DNA of 64,000 nucleotides from Gyrodactylus bullatarudis (GCA_012064415.1 SSNU01000038.1:99630-163629); one strand, 5' to 3'; positions 52,521-62,523 are shown, counted from the stretch's first letter. Made by a program: numbers and translations. Notes: a model not told the origin generated them from the sequence alone.

Positions 52521-52631
52521 GCCGACTGTGAGAACCTTACTAGTCTAAAATTAATAATGTCTCATATAAGATCCAAATTGGATTATTCAATATCTCTTTT
52601 TTATTCTCACCTTCATAAACCAGATGATTAA
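52521..52631 (+). pseudogene. RT-like C-terminal fragment a
   Basis: Reads DCENLTSLKLIMSHIRSKLD then YSISLFYSHLHK. It is clearly related to 53379-53489 and resembles the region after the YADD domain in non-LTR retrotransposons (R.KLDY....Y). Very short, and the assignment is tentative. Confidence 0.38.
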
Positions 52632-53378
52632 TGAATTTCTTGCAGATTTACGAATTTTCATTTATTTTTTTAATCTTAATTTTACATTGCCAAACTAACC
52701 AGATACTTTATTACAAATTTTATCATTTATATGAAATTATGTCCAGAGTCTTTATACGTCTTTATAAATAATTATTTATAAATCCATACTCAATATTTTA
52801 ATAAATATTACGTCTAACAAAAAAAATGTGCATAGAATTAATACTGGTTTCAAGGAGTACTTTCCACATACGTAGCAAAATTTATCCTTGGGATTAAGGC
52901 AAACTAACTTTCTTGACATGATACTACTAGAATGAGTTTTAATTTATAAAACCAGCAATATATGTACGATATTTCAAAAAACATATGCCTTGATTTAACC
53001 AATCATGATAACAGAAACCCTATGAGAAAATGCAGAAATTTTAGGGCTGTAAATCAGACAAAAACCACTTGAAATGTTAACTAAGAACCCCTCTCAGGAA
53101 ACATGGATTGCAATTTTACGGGGGTTAAGGTAACCACTTATGATGTGAAATACAGAAGCTAAGGAATAACTCATGCGTATGATAAACATATCAATGGAAA
53201 GCTGATATCTCTCAAAATATCTGGTCTAGACCCAGTTTGGCTTAGGAGAACAGCTTTTATTGTAAAAACTTTCACTTCACTCTCCTCGCCTAAAATTAAG
53301 AATTACTATTTAAGAAACCCCTCATATTCGTATTTTCTTCTCAAATATTACAATTATCCAGAAATTATGTTTTCCTTA

Positions 53379-53489
53379 AAGGATTGTGATAACCTTTTTG
53401 ACTTGAGGTCTATTATGTCATGTCACCTAAGGTCTAAGCTTGACTACACAAAATCTCTTCTTTACTCTAATCTTCATTTGACTGAATAA
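53379..53489 (+). pseudogene. RT-like C-terminal fragment b
   Basis: Reads DCDNLFDLRSIMSCHLRSKL then DYTKSLLYSNLH and stops, parallel to the fragment at 52521. Two copies of the same family lie 750 bp apart in the same orientation. Confidence 0.38.
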
Positions 53490-53919
53490 GTCCTCTGATA
53501 ATGAGACCTTTTATGTTCAATAAAATTTAACCTTGTATCTGTGAGATAAACGTTTGAACTGAAGAATCAACTGATTTCTGTTCCTAGTTCCCTTTTTGAA
53601 CAGCTGATATTAAAAGTGGTCGTTGAACCGGATTCTGCTGAAGTGCATTGGGTTGGCGTGCTGCCTGCACAAGCTTGGGGATCAAGATCAGTTTGAAATT
53701 TTTTAAAAACCTCTCATCACCTTGAATATATTATCAATTTTTGGATAATATGATTCAATTTCAATATTATGTTTTCATTTCAAAAGAAAAAAAATGTAAA
53801 TTGAAATTGAAAGCGAAAAATGGGCAACACGATTTTTTTGTTAAATTTGTCTTTGATTGATCATAACTTTTTAACAGATCAACTGATGAATATCAAAATT
53901 TGCCACTTTATAGTAAAAT

Positions 53920-54095
53920 TAATTATTTATTGAATGACATGCCAATCAGCTCATTAACATATAAACCATAGGAGTTGTGTCAAATTAATGTTTGCCTGAC
54001 AACAAAGCTTTGAAGAAGGATATCTCAAAAAGTAGTCAACATACCATAAGAAATTTTTGTATATTTGTAATCAGCGTAAAATTTTCTGAAAAAGA
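53920..54095. repeat. Inverted repeat, right arm (partner 50495-50672)
   Basis: Inverse of the left arm; shares ttattgaatgacatgccaat, catataaaccataggagtt and agtagtcaacataccataag. Confidence 0.75.
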
Positions 54096-54518
54096 TTATT
54101 GTTTTTTTCGAGCAATTATAATTATCCCTTATAAATATTTTTATCCTCTATAGACAAAATATATTTGGCATGTAAAAGGCTGAAAAGTATGTCTGAAATA
54201 AAGTGCTTATTTCTCACAATTTTCTCGGCATCCTTTCTTATTGTTTCAAATGCTCTCAACTGACTGATGATATTAAAAGTCGTTCTGTTACCCTACATTT
54301 TGCATAAGTTTTCTCAAAATTCAAACCATTCAATGTTTGATACATGCAAAAAGCATAAATACACAATGGGAATAAAGTCCATCTAGTTAATATGAAGATG
54401 GAAATTTATGGTTTTTACAAAATTCTCAATTTTTTCATCAAGAAATCGAATTTGATCACAATGGGAATAAAGTAGTAGTTTAAAAAAGACTATTTTTCCA
54501 CCAAAATATATCATTTTT

Positions 54519-55982
54519 TTATTCATAGTAAACAGTAGGAGGTTCCAATTCACATGAAGTAGCAGGCTCACTGCTGACAGTAGGAGGTTCCAATTCACAT
54601 GAAGTAGCAGGCTCACTGCTGACAGTAGGAGGTTCCAATTCACATGAAGTAGCAGGCTCGCTGCTGACAGTAGGAGGTTCCAATTCACATGAAGTAGTAG
54701 GAACACTGCTGACATCTGTCATCTCATCATCAATATTTTGACTCTTAAATCTATACACGGATTCTTCTACTAATGCTGCAGTAATTGAGTTAGTTAATTC
54801 TTTCATGCTCACCTTCTTATTCGAATGAGAATGATGGTGGTGTTTATGATGTTCGGGATTAGTTTCATGGGATTTTTTTTCTTGATCATTGGTTTTACTC
54901 GTTTCACTAGTTTCCATTATTGTATCTTCACCGACTGTAATAGGGACAGTCGAATTATTTTTAAAAATTTTTCTCTGACAACTCTCTGGTGATATTCTTT
55001 CTTGCTCGTCTCTTTTTCTCTTTCCGACAGATGTGCTTCTTCTTGATGCTTGATAGTCAAGCGTTGTCATAGGGACAGCAAAATTCTCCTCTGGCATAGT
55101 GCTAGGAATATCTTTTTTTCTCATTCTTTGAACATAACTGTGTGAGAATGATCTTAATTTTTTTCCAATCATTATAGTTTTCATAGTGCTAGGAATATCT
55201 CCTTTTTTCAATCTTTGAACATACGTCTCTGATAATAATCTTAATTTTTCTCCAATCATTATATCATGAATCAGAGGAGAACATTCCCCATATTTATGTA
55301 AAAGAGGGATGACACAAAATGGGTTTTTAGAAATTAGATGCTTCTTCAGATAACTACGAAAGAAAGGAAATACAATTCTTTCAAGAGCTAATTTGATTAT
55401 TACTTGTACGATGTTTACGACAAAGTTTGTTTCATCACACAGTATTTTGAAGTCTTCTGTACTAGTTGAACAAGTTATAAGGCGCATGTAAAAAGTTTTA
55501 TGTTCTTCAGATATTTTTACCAATGCATCTTCTCTCTTAGTTAACTCAGGCATTTTTTCGCACAAATCAGCACTTCTAAGATAGAGCTGATAAATTTGAT
55601 AGATTTTTGCTTCTTTTGTTTTTCCATCGAAGGTGCTAACTTGACCATAATGAATACCCATCAGATTCCATAATAGACTAAGATTAACACCAGGACACCA
55701 ACAAAGACTTCCATAGAATGCGTCGTTATGGTGTTTATGTAAATTCGAAGCCATGTCCTTTTGTGTATAATAATTCAGAAGGTCAATTTCATTTTTACTT
55801 TCATCCATTATTAGATCTAATAATTCAGAATATCTTTCACCTTTATGATCACTTTTCCAATCCGAAATGTAATATTCTCCCAGATTCTGTCCATCCGAGG
55901 TCTTGAAATATTTTTCTAAGAGATGAACATGTAAATGCTTTCCTGTGTTAACCAAATTATCGCAATCTTGAAGGGACTCCAT
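54519..55982 (-). CDS. Unrecognised intronless 487-aa protein with tandem repeats
   Basis: An intact ORF from ATG 55982 to TAA 54519. I do not recognise it. Residues 1-250 look globular and mixed (motifs GSLCWCPGVNLSLLWNLMG, ALERIVFPFFRSYLKKH). Residues about 240-305 are a tandem duplication: IMIGEKLRLL...YVQRLKKGDIPST repeated as IMIGKKLRSF...YVQRMRKKDIPST. A basic stretch GKRKRDEQER could be a nuclear signal, a histidine cluster HHKHHHHSHSN follows, and the C terminus is four 15-aa copies around CELEPPTVSSEPATS. There is no retroelement domain, signal peptide or membrane segment. It lies among transposon debris with no introns. Candidates are a retrocopy, an endogenised viral gene, a gag-like ORF or a fast-evolving host gene; I cannot decide. 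Confidence 0.62.
   Translation of the reverse strand: MESLQDCDNLVNTGKHLHVHLLEKYFKTSDGQNLGEYYISDWKSDHKGERYSELLDLIMDESKNEIDLLNYYTQKDMASNLHKHHNDAFYGSLCWCPGVNLSLLWNLMGIHYGQVSTFDGKTKEAKIYQIYQLYLRSADLCEKMPELTKREDALVKISEEHKTFYMRLITCSTSTEDFKILCDETNFVVNIVQVIIKLALERIVFPFFRSYLKKHLISKNPFCVIPLLHKYGECSPLIHDIMIGEKLRLLSETYVQRLKKGDIPSTMKTIMIGKKLRSFSHSYVQRMRKKDIPSTMPEENFAVPMTTLDYQASRRSTSVGKRKRDEQERISPESCQRKIFKNNSTVPITVGEDTIMETSETSKTNDQEKKSHETNPEHHKHHHHSHSNKKVSMKELTNSITAALVEESVYRFKSQNIDDEMTDVSSVPTTSCELEPPTVSSEPATSCELEPPTVSSEPATSCELEPPTVSSEPATSCELEPPTVYYE
54532..54711 (-). repeat. Four 45-bp tandem repeats in the ORF 3' end
   Basis: Units at 54532, 54577, 54622 and 54667, each starting acagtaggaggttccaattc on the plus strand. 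The first three are almost identical and the fourth has a few changes. The unit is a multiple of three, so the copies encode 15-residue repeats. Confidence 0.95.
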
Positions 55983-56351
55983 AATAATCTGACTTGTTGA
56001 ATTACAGTTTTAAGAAAACTTAAATTTTATTTTACTTATATTCTATTCCAATTGCGTGGTTTAATATATTTTTAAAACTATCATGCTAGAAAATTTATTT
56101 CTCGCACTTTGGATTGCATGTGATTGTTATGAATAGATCTGACCTAACAAAAAGCCTAACATAAGCAAGGACACCTTGAGCATACCGGTGCATGTTTCTG
56201 GGGCTGACAACGTATGTGCTAGGAATAATTTTCATGCGACCTTTATAGTTAATATGAAGATGGGAATTTTCACAAAATTATCAATTTTTTCCTCAAAAAA
56301 TCGAATCTGATCAAGATTTTTTGGAATCTAGATTGTGAGACCCACATTTAC

Positions 56352-56476
56352 TATATTACGTTGTAGTGATTCACGTAGTTGTTCAAAAACGTCCGAAAAT
56401 CCACTTAAATACATAATTTAGGAATTATATAAGAAGATATATTTAAAACCAAATGCGCATTTCTCAAAGGATCATC
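56352..56476 (-). repeat. Inverted copy of 44543-44667
   Basis: Near-identical 125 bp, in opposite orientation, covering ctaaattatgtatttaagtg and gattttcggacgtttttgaa. It ends abruptly within the homologous ORF. Confidence 0.8.
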
Positions 56477-57479
56477 AGTGGTCTCTCTTTGAAAATGATA
56501 AAAGTTAAATTTGAATGAAAAATAATAATTTACAAATTTTGAAAGAAATAGTAAATGTTAAAGAATATAAGAATGTTACTATATGCTGAAAAAAAAATTC
56601 GAAAAAATCAATTTTTAAGGAAATCGTGGCACATTTCAAATCTCGAGTTAGCGCCAAATTCCCATTTTTTTGAACTTTGAGTTGAAAAATTTTGTTGATT
56701 TAAAAGGGAAAGAGATCAAAAGTTGATTTTTAGGATCCCGATTAGTCAAAGAAATCAAATATGCTGAATAAGATTCTGAGAATCCACCCATCATCGTGTG
56801 AAAATCAAATTAGGATATTTTGATTATTTTAACTACTTGAAAACCGATGAAATTTCGATGATCCGAGATACCTGAAAATTGGCGAGTTCATTGAAACTTT
56901 TATAGTTATAATCGGTTTTTTGACTTATATAATTTCTGAGATTATTGGAAAAAACCAAAATTCCGAAAATTCCAAATTTCCCAAATATTAAAAATTAATT
57001 TTCGCCACAAACCATAAACGGTATCCCATTAATTTTTTCGCGATTAGATAAAAAATTAAATTCTGCGTTTTTTAAATTTTTTTTAATTGACGCTTAATAA
57101 AAAAACGCTAGATTTTCTGGGGTTTATTTTGAAAATTTTGTCATGTTTTTACGAATTAATTGACTTTCCGATAAGATTTTATTATTCGCTTTTCGTTAGC
57201 TTGTCGCAAACAGTCTCAAAAGTTGAGTTTTTGAAGTGTGATTTTTAACAAATTTTTTCCATTATCAACTTTAAATTTCAAATTATGAGTGAAGCTTGCT
57301 TCAAAATCAAAAAAAATAATGCTTCCATTTAACACAACAAACTAACTCAACGGTTGACAAAAACAATAACTGAAATTAATAAGTAGATGAAGAAAATATT
57401 AAAAATGACGATTCAAGTTTTGGAACGTATCAATTGAAAGAAATCTAAAACTCACATGGCCGTTTGGTTATAGAATTTC

Positions 57480-57665
57480 CTTCAAAATGAGTGGTCTGGT
57501 GTCGTATAAGAACTTTATTTACACGAGTTATGACTGACTAAAGATCGTCTCTCCACAGACATATGGTACTGTAATTACATGAATCATGAGTAAAAATTTC
57601 ATGAATATGGCATGGGTATTAAAATGAGCCAATCAGAGACGAGTTTGAATAGACTACGTTAGTAT
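57480..57665 (-). repeat. LTR-like segment downstream of Gypsy remnant 2
   Basis: On the minus strand it contains tctgattggctcat, then aataaagttcttatacgac and accagaccactca, an LTR-style order placed where the 3' LTR should lie. It shares tctgattggc with the inverted LTR-like pair at 34 kb. No matching 5' LTR was found above 59433. Confidence 0.4.
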
Positions 57666-57709
57666 TGACAAGTGTTGATAGTTATGAGAGATTAAACTTA
57701 AATGAGATT

Positions 57710-59433
57710 TTAAAGCTGATTCAGGATGAAGATGAGGGAGCGATGATCAGTCAGGACTTCAAACTCACGACCAGCCAGGAATCGATGAAAGAATTGAACC
57801 CCTTCAACCACAGCCAATCCTTCTCGTTCAATAACAGAGTACCCTTTTTCAGCCTGTTTGAGCTTTCGGATTCCTGCCATTATTATTTGATTGCACTCAG
57901 GATCATGCGAGAGCAAATAACCAATTCCTTTAGCAGAGGCATCAGTCGCCAAAAAGATATACCTTATTTATATGTTTAATAACTAAGCTGTCCTTGGGAT
58001 CCCATGAGTAGCTGTCCTGTTTGAGTTTATCATATAGATGACCAATTTTCAAGCTGAGATTGGGATGAAACCGTTCATAGTATCTCAAAGTAGCCAGTAG
58101 ACTCACTAATTCCTTCTTATCTGCTGGAGGGGCAATCTGTGTGAACTGCTTTATTCTTTCAGGGTCAGGATAAATGGAACCGTTAGACAATTCAAATCCG
58201 AGGTACTTCACTCGAGTCTTCTTATGCTGTAGTTTTGAAGAGTTGATTTCGATGTTGTATTGAGGCAACCGTTTCCACAAGATCCTTAACTGAAAATGGT
58301 AAGGGTCTGGCAGCATACACTCTAAGCAAGTCTTCATAGTCCTTCTTGAGTTTGAAGTCAGTGGAAATTCTTCCGTCAGCAAAGGTTATATAGCATTAAT
58401 GACATCAATTGGTTCACCAAAAGACAGTTGAAGTTTCAGCAGCTTGAGAGCATCTAAGCCAAGAATGGCTCTATTGTCGATAGACGTTACAAGGCATACT
58501 AACGTTATACATCTGCCATGAATTTCAATATTGACTGTAGCTTCTTGCATAGGTGAGGTAGTAATCTGTCCGAAGGCCTTGACCCTACGCTTGGAGCTCC
58601 TTAGCTGAAGACCTGCTCTTTGGGCAACGATGGTCGGAATTATGGTGCAAGTGGCACCGGTGTCTAGCAGCATGTTAGTGAGATAATCATTTATCTTTGC
58701 CTCAATCATAATAAGACTTGTAAGACTAGAAGTGAGAATCGTGTAACATTTATCATCCTCTTTATTATCAATATGATAGGCTACATTAACATTTCTAACA
58801 CTACCTTGCTTCCTTGCCTTACAAGCCTTTCGAATGTGGCCTATCTTCTTACAATGGAAACACTCTGCCTCTTTGAACTGACAATGAGGAGCTTTGTGCG
58901 GACCCTCACAACGCCAGGAGACCTCTGAAGATAGATTTACTGACTCAATTGCCTCACATAGAGGATGGGTAACCTCAAATTCATCGATCACCTTGAGCAT
59001 TTTGTTGATTTTGTAATTTTTCCTTCGACTGAGTATGTGACGCTGAAGATTTGGGGCCAAGCCGAGAAAAAATTGACGAGCAATGAAATCTTGCCTCTTC
59101 AGGAAATATACAGCCTGAGGCCTTCTTTTTTATTCTTTCATAAAAATCTCTGGCCGCCTCACCAGAATTGCGTTTCATTGTGTTTATTTCAATATCCTCC
59201 CCAAGAGGATTCTTCTTTACAACATATCTGCCTAGAGTGTAGCTTTTTAATTCAGAGTACGATACTTCTCTTAAGCTTCTGGGCTTGACAATGTCAATAA
59301 CCCTTGCCATAGACTCCTCATCCAGAGTGTTTGTGAAGATCTTCCTTAATAACATGTCATCGTCAACTCCTATCTTCCAGGATTTCTTCAAATTGTTCAA
59401 ACAAAGCCAATAACCCATCTCGTTCTTTACCAA
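57710..59433 (-). pseudogene. Ty3/Gypsy remnant 2 (gag, protease, partial RT, RNase H)
   Basis: Gag capsid region in 59433-58981. Then 59060-58386 has a zinc knuckle (CFHCKKIGHIRKAC) and an aspartic protease (LLDTGATCTIIP ... AILGLDAL). 58382-57942 has the RT C-terminal part (KTRVKYLGFELSNG, PDPERI). 57952-57710 has RNase H (ATDASAKGIGYLL, LTDHRSL). Frames shift between segments, most of the RT including its catalytic YxDD is missing between protease and KYLGF, and the integrase is absent. It is a different family from remnant 1. Confidence 0.9.
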
Positions 59434-59942
59434 GTGTGACTGGATGTTGCCATGATTTATACAGGAAAATAAACGTTCTTTGGTATATGCAAACTATGAT
59501 TTTGTAAGGAAAACGTGCTTAGAACTCATGATTCAAAAACCCGGCAAAGCAATCCCTGTCTCTCGTTTATTCATTAAACAAATTAAATTTCAACACAAAT
59601 AAATCTTTTAAATGTTTTTACACCAATTCAAATCACTATTCAATAGTTTTTTCTCATCCATTATGTTTATTTATCAAAATTCATTGTTATTAATTGAATA
59701 AATATAGATTTCTAATTAATATGTCTCTCCAAGCGGTACTCAATCTTTTATACTGTAGATATTATCCCCGACGTGATTAGCAATTCTGATTCATCATTTT
59801 TCGCTACATTTTTTCATGCATGTGAGTAACAACGAAGAATTGGAAGCTGTCCCTAAAAAACAGTAGCACACGGTGTTAGAAATTAGTTTTATTTAAAAAT
59901 GGCTTTTAATATATCGAAAATGATATGTTAAGAAATTCATTA
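59434..59942. other. Spacer with distal direct repeat
   Basis: No gene. Bases 59637-59845 repeat the AMPD 3' flank. The part nearest remnant 2 may include its leader, but no primer-binding site was recognised. Confidence 0.5.
59637..59845 (+). repeat. Direct repeat, distal copy
   Basis: Same orientation as 47735-47931. It has an extra tgcatgtgagt near the right end before the shared aacaacgaag. Confidence 0.8.
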
Positions 59943-59950
59943 CTTATAAG

Positions 59951-61729
59951 TAGGGCGGCAAATAAATGGAAAAAATAATGAAAAATATCGCAAAAATATC
60001 TTCAAAGGGGCAAATAAATCGCAATTTTATTTTTAAAAATGGAAAAAAGGGGGAAATTTTAGTCAGTTTTGTTAGCATACAAAATAAAATATTTTTCCAA
60101 GTTCTCTTCTTTGAATGTTTTATTTTTGTCATAAAAATGCTTAAGTTTTGAAAAACATCTTTCAACATCAGCTGAAGTCGGGTTGCAACTCAACAAAAGA
60201 TTGTACTCCATAGGACTAATATTTTCATCTTCCATTTGAAAAATTTTCGTTGCGTCATTTTCGTTAAGCCGGCTTTTCAAGTATTGGGCTATTTTTAAGG
60301 GATCCTCTTTAAAATCAAGATTCTGAATAATTTCGATTCCTTTCTTTAATGAAGTTTTACGATTCTCCATTTCTTTGATTGACTGAACAAGTGGCATGTA
60401 ACATCGTTGGATCATTGATAAATCTCTTGTCAACTGATCATTTGCTAAGCACTTTTTCACGTTCTTCATAATGATTCCATCCTCATTTTCTTCCGAAAAA
60501 ATCTTTCTCACAGCAGGAAGATTTTCACAATAATATTCAACAGCTTCAATCCAAGTACCCCATCTTGTAGGAATTGGAGTAGGAGGCCTTTTCATATCTG
60601 AGAAGAGATCTCTACGTGACTTATTTTTAATGGTGGCTGCCTTAACAGAGCCAATTAGTTTGTCAACATTCTCCATTGATTCTTTAACTAGCATAGAGCA
60701 ATTATGTAAAAGATGTGCAAAACATGTAACATGAAAAAGCTTAGGATATTCCATTTTGAGATATCTTTTTGCCTTCATCATGTAGCTTGCCGCATCAGAA
60801 AGCAATAAAAGAAAATTATCTTTTTCTATTCGATACGATTCCAAAACTTTCTTTACCGATTTTACAATAAATTCATAGGTTAGTTTTTCCTTCACTTCGA
60901 TAATATCGCATACAAGGGTATTTTCTGGCTTTTCAAGAATTCCAATTAAAATAGCACAAATTGACTTTTGGTTTACTTTGCTCTCGTCAACTTGAATAAA
61001 TATCTTCTTTTCATGAACGTATTCTCTGAAAGAATCTTTTTCTAAATCGTAAAACTCATCCAAATGACTTCTTGCTGTTACACTTGAGCATACTTTTACA
61101 CCAAGTTCTTCAAACATTTGCTTAATACCAGGATTATCCAATTTCCGTAAGGGTATTCCAGCCGAGAGAAATCCTTTGGCAATAATTTTATTCACATCCT
61201 TTGTTTTTTCAAAAGATATTGCTTCTTGTTTTGCAGAACGAGACATCGCATCCACATGTTTGTTGGTTTTAACATGTTTTAATATATATTCCAATTTTGT
61301 TCCTTTGAAAGTGGCAGGACATATCGTACATTTAACAAAACCTATCTGAACCTTGTCAATTTTAAAGGTTGAGCCATACTCTGAGAGCAATTTTACAACT
61401 TGTCTTGGTACAGGCATAGTGAAATATGAAAAATGAAATTATTATTATTCTTAAAATCTTAATTAGAGCCAATGAAATTAAGTATACTTATCTAGAATAG
61501 TATCCTAGGTAAGATAAGATGTGAAACCGAGACGAAAGAGGAAACAAAGAAATGGGAAAAAGTGGAAAATAAAGGGAAAAAAGGGGAAAAAAAGTAGAAA
61601 CTAGATTGAAATCGCAAAATTATCTTGGAAACTAAAAGGTGTAGAGAATTAATTTTTTAATATTCTTTTTTAAAAAACACAGTTGATAATAATATCAAAA
61701 ATCGAAAAAATCGCAAATTTTCCGCCCTA
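59951..61729 (-). mobile_element. Complete hAT transposon with perfect 8-bp TSD
   Basis: CTTATAAG at 59943-59950 and 61730-61737 is a perfect 8-bp duplication. The ends inside it read TAGGGCGG on both strands (8 bp exact, then imperfect similarity including atcgcaaa on each side). The element is 1,779 bp and encodes one uninterrupted transposase. The 8-bp duplication, short TIRs and transposase type all agree on hAT. Confidence 0.93.
60059..61417 (-). CDS. hAT transposase with BED-type finger, intact
   Basis: 452 aa from ATG 61417. Residues about 25-60 form a BED-like zinc finger (CTICPATF ... HVKTNKH), related to the CGGBP1 type. The RNase H-like DDE core includes FIQVDESK (first Asp) and LLLLSDAASYMM (second Asp) with CFAHLLHNC after it. 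RWGTWIEAVEYY is the conserved Trp block, and CNPTSADVERCFSKLKHF is the C-terminal hAT dimerisation region. The ORF is intact and lies wholly between matched TIRs, so the copy may be functional or recently so. It cuts and re-joins DNA at its own TIRs. It is about 150 residues shorter than many hAT transposases but similar to the CGGBP1-like group. Confidence 0.93.
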   Translation of the reverse strand: MPVPRQVVKLLSEYGSTFKIDKVQIGFVKCTICPATFKGTKLEYILKHVKTNKHVDAMSRSAKQEAISFEKTKDVNKIIAKGFLSAGIPLRKLDNPGIKQMFEELGVKVCSSVTARSHLDEFYDLEKDSFREYVHEKKIFIQVDESKVNQKSICAILIGILEKPENTLVCDIIEVKEKLTYEFIVKSVKKVLESYRIEKDNFLLLLSDAASYMMKAKRYLKMEYPKLFHVTCFAHLLHNCSMLVKESMENVDKLIGSVKAATIKNKSRRDLFSDMKRPPTPIPTRWGTWIEAVEYYCENLPAVRKIFSEENEDGIIMKNVKKCLANDQLTRDLSMIQRCYMPLVQSIKEMENRKTSLKKGIEIIQNLDFKEDPLKIAQYLKSRLNENDATKIFQMEDENISPMEYNLLLSCNPTSADVERCFSKLKHFYDKNKTFKEENLEKYFILYANKTD

Positions 61730-61737
61730 CTTATAAG

Positions 61738-62013
61738 TAAGGCGAAAATCAGGGGGCATGTCAATTTTTTTAGTTCCCAGAAAGTTTGGAGATGAAAGAA
61801 TGATAACGCCTAATTCTATTCACAATATTATAAATAGCAAAGTTACTGCCCCATGAATTAGCAGTTTAATGAATTGAATTTAAATAAATTAATGTATATT
61901 CTGAGAGTGATGCAATCAATAAGTTAGAAATTCTAGCAAGTTTTCAAAGAATATAAAAGACATTAATGATTAATGTAAATATTTTTGTAATAAATGATTA
62001 TTTTTTCTGTAAG
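61738..62013. other. Spacer between hAT and RRP7-like gene
   Basis: 276 bp of AT-rich sequence with no ORF and no recognisable missing exon of RRP7. Confidence 0.4.
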
Positions 62014-62523
62014 TTAATATTTTGATTTTTTCGTATCAACTGTAATCCAGCCATCTTCATCAGGCAAGTTACGCTTCTTCTTATCATGAATAGATTGAGC
62101 TAGATAGCTTTGGAGAGATTTTTCTATCATAATTTTTGTTTTGTTCACCGTTAATAGGTATCCCTGAGACTGAATTTCTGGAAGGGTCGGATATTTTATT
62201 TTATTTAATGTGAGACTGAAACATTTATTATACGATCTTTCGATTATATTATCCAATGAAGATTCCTCACTAAATTCAACTGATACGCTATGTTCATTGG
62301 GAAAACTTTTGAAAGAATCTATTTTTCCAAAATGCTCGAATATTTTTCGTAATTTAGTCTAAAATTTTAGAATATCTCGACTCACGTCACTTATGAGTGG
62401 TGGAATGTTGTAGGCCCTGATAGAATTTAAGGAGATCTTTTTAAGAAACAAAAGTTGATTAAAATCATCATTGATTCTTATTCTTAGTCCAGTAAAATCA
62501 TTGAATTTAATACCAATGCTCAT
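62014..62523 (-). CDS. RRP7A: RRP7-like rRNA-processing protein with RRM, two exons
   Basis: Exons 62523-62386 and 62358-62014 give 160 aa. The N terminus (IGIKFNDF...) is followed by an RRM strand and helix, YNIPPLISD joined across a 27-nt intron to TKLRKIFEHFGKI, and near the C terminus LPDEDGWITV, which matches the RRP7 motif PDEEGWVKV. RRP7 acts in the nucleolus in 40S subunit assembly. Compared with human RRP7A the C-terminal 60-70 residues (the basic KFEEDK...RKF tail) are missing, and no downstream exon was found before the hAT insertion 276 bp away. It could be a shortened ortholog, a truncated copy, or incompletely modelled. The start is 128 bp from AP2S1 on the other strand. Confidence 0.55.
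62359..62385 (-). other. Ultrashort intron, 27 nt (RRP7-like)
   Basis: Donor GTGAGT, acceptor ATTTTAG on the minus strand. The length is a multiple of three but the segment contains an in-frame TAG, so it must be removed for a full protein. Its removal restores RRM spacing between the first strand and first helix. Confidence 0.78.

Larger units (their letters stand above)
50204..54518. other. Repeat-rich intergenic stretch
   Basis: Contains the 178-bp inverted repeat pair at 50495/53920, a 228-bp RT fragment, two short RT-like C-terminal fragments, MITE copy E and a partial MITE copy near 54383-54460. A small minus ORF at 51823-52041 has one CxxC (NSVCKTCHKSL) but no further support. Confidence 0.5.
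55983..57709. other. Non-coding stretch with MITE and LTR-like pieces
   Basis: Holds a partial fold-back MITE at 56247-56340, an inverted copy (56352-56476) of the leader and first codons of the ORF inside the Merlin-like element, a MITE-derived block at 56575-56890 related to copies A and D, and an LTR-like segment at about 57480-57665. No gene was seen. Confidence 0.5.

Noticed and set aside
54383..54715. Leu-rich repeat-looking minus ORF (LLLHVNWNLLL)
   Set aside because: A shadow reading of the 45-bp tandem repeats in another frame of the 487-aa ORF.
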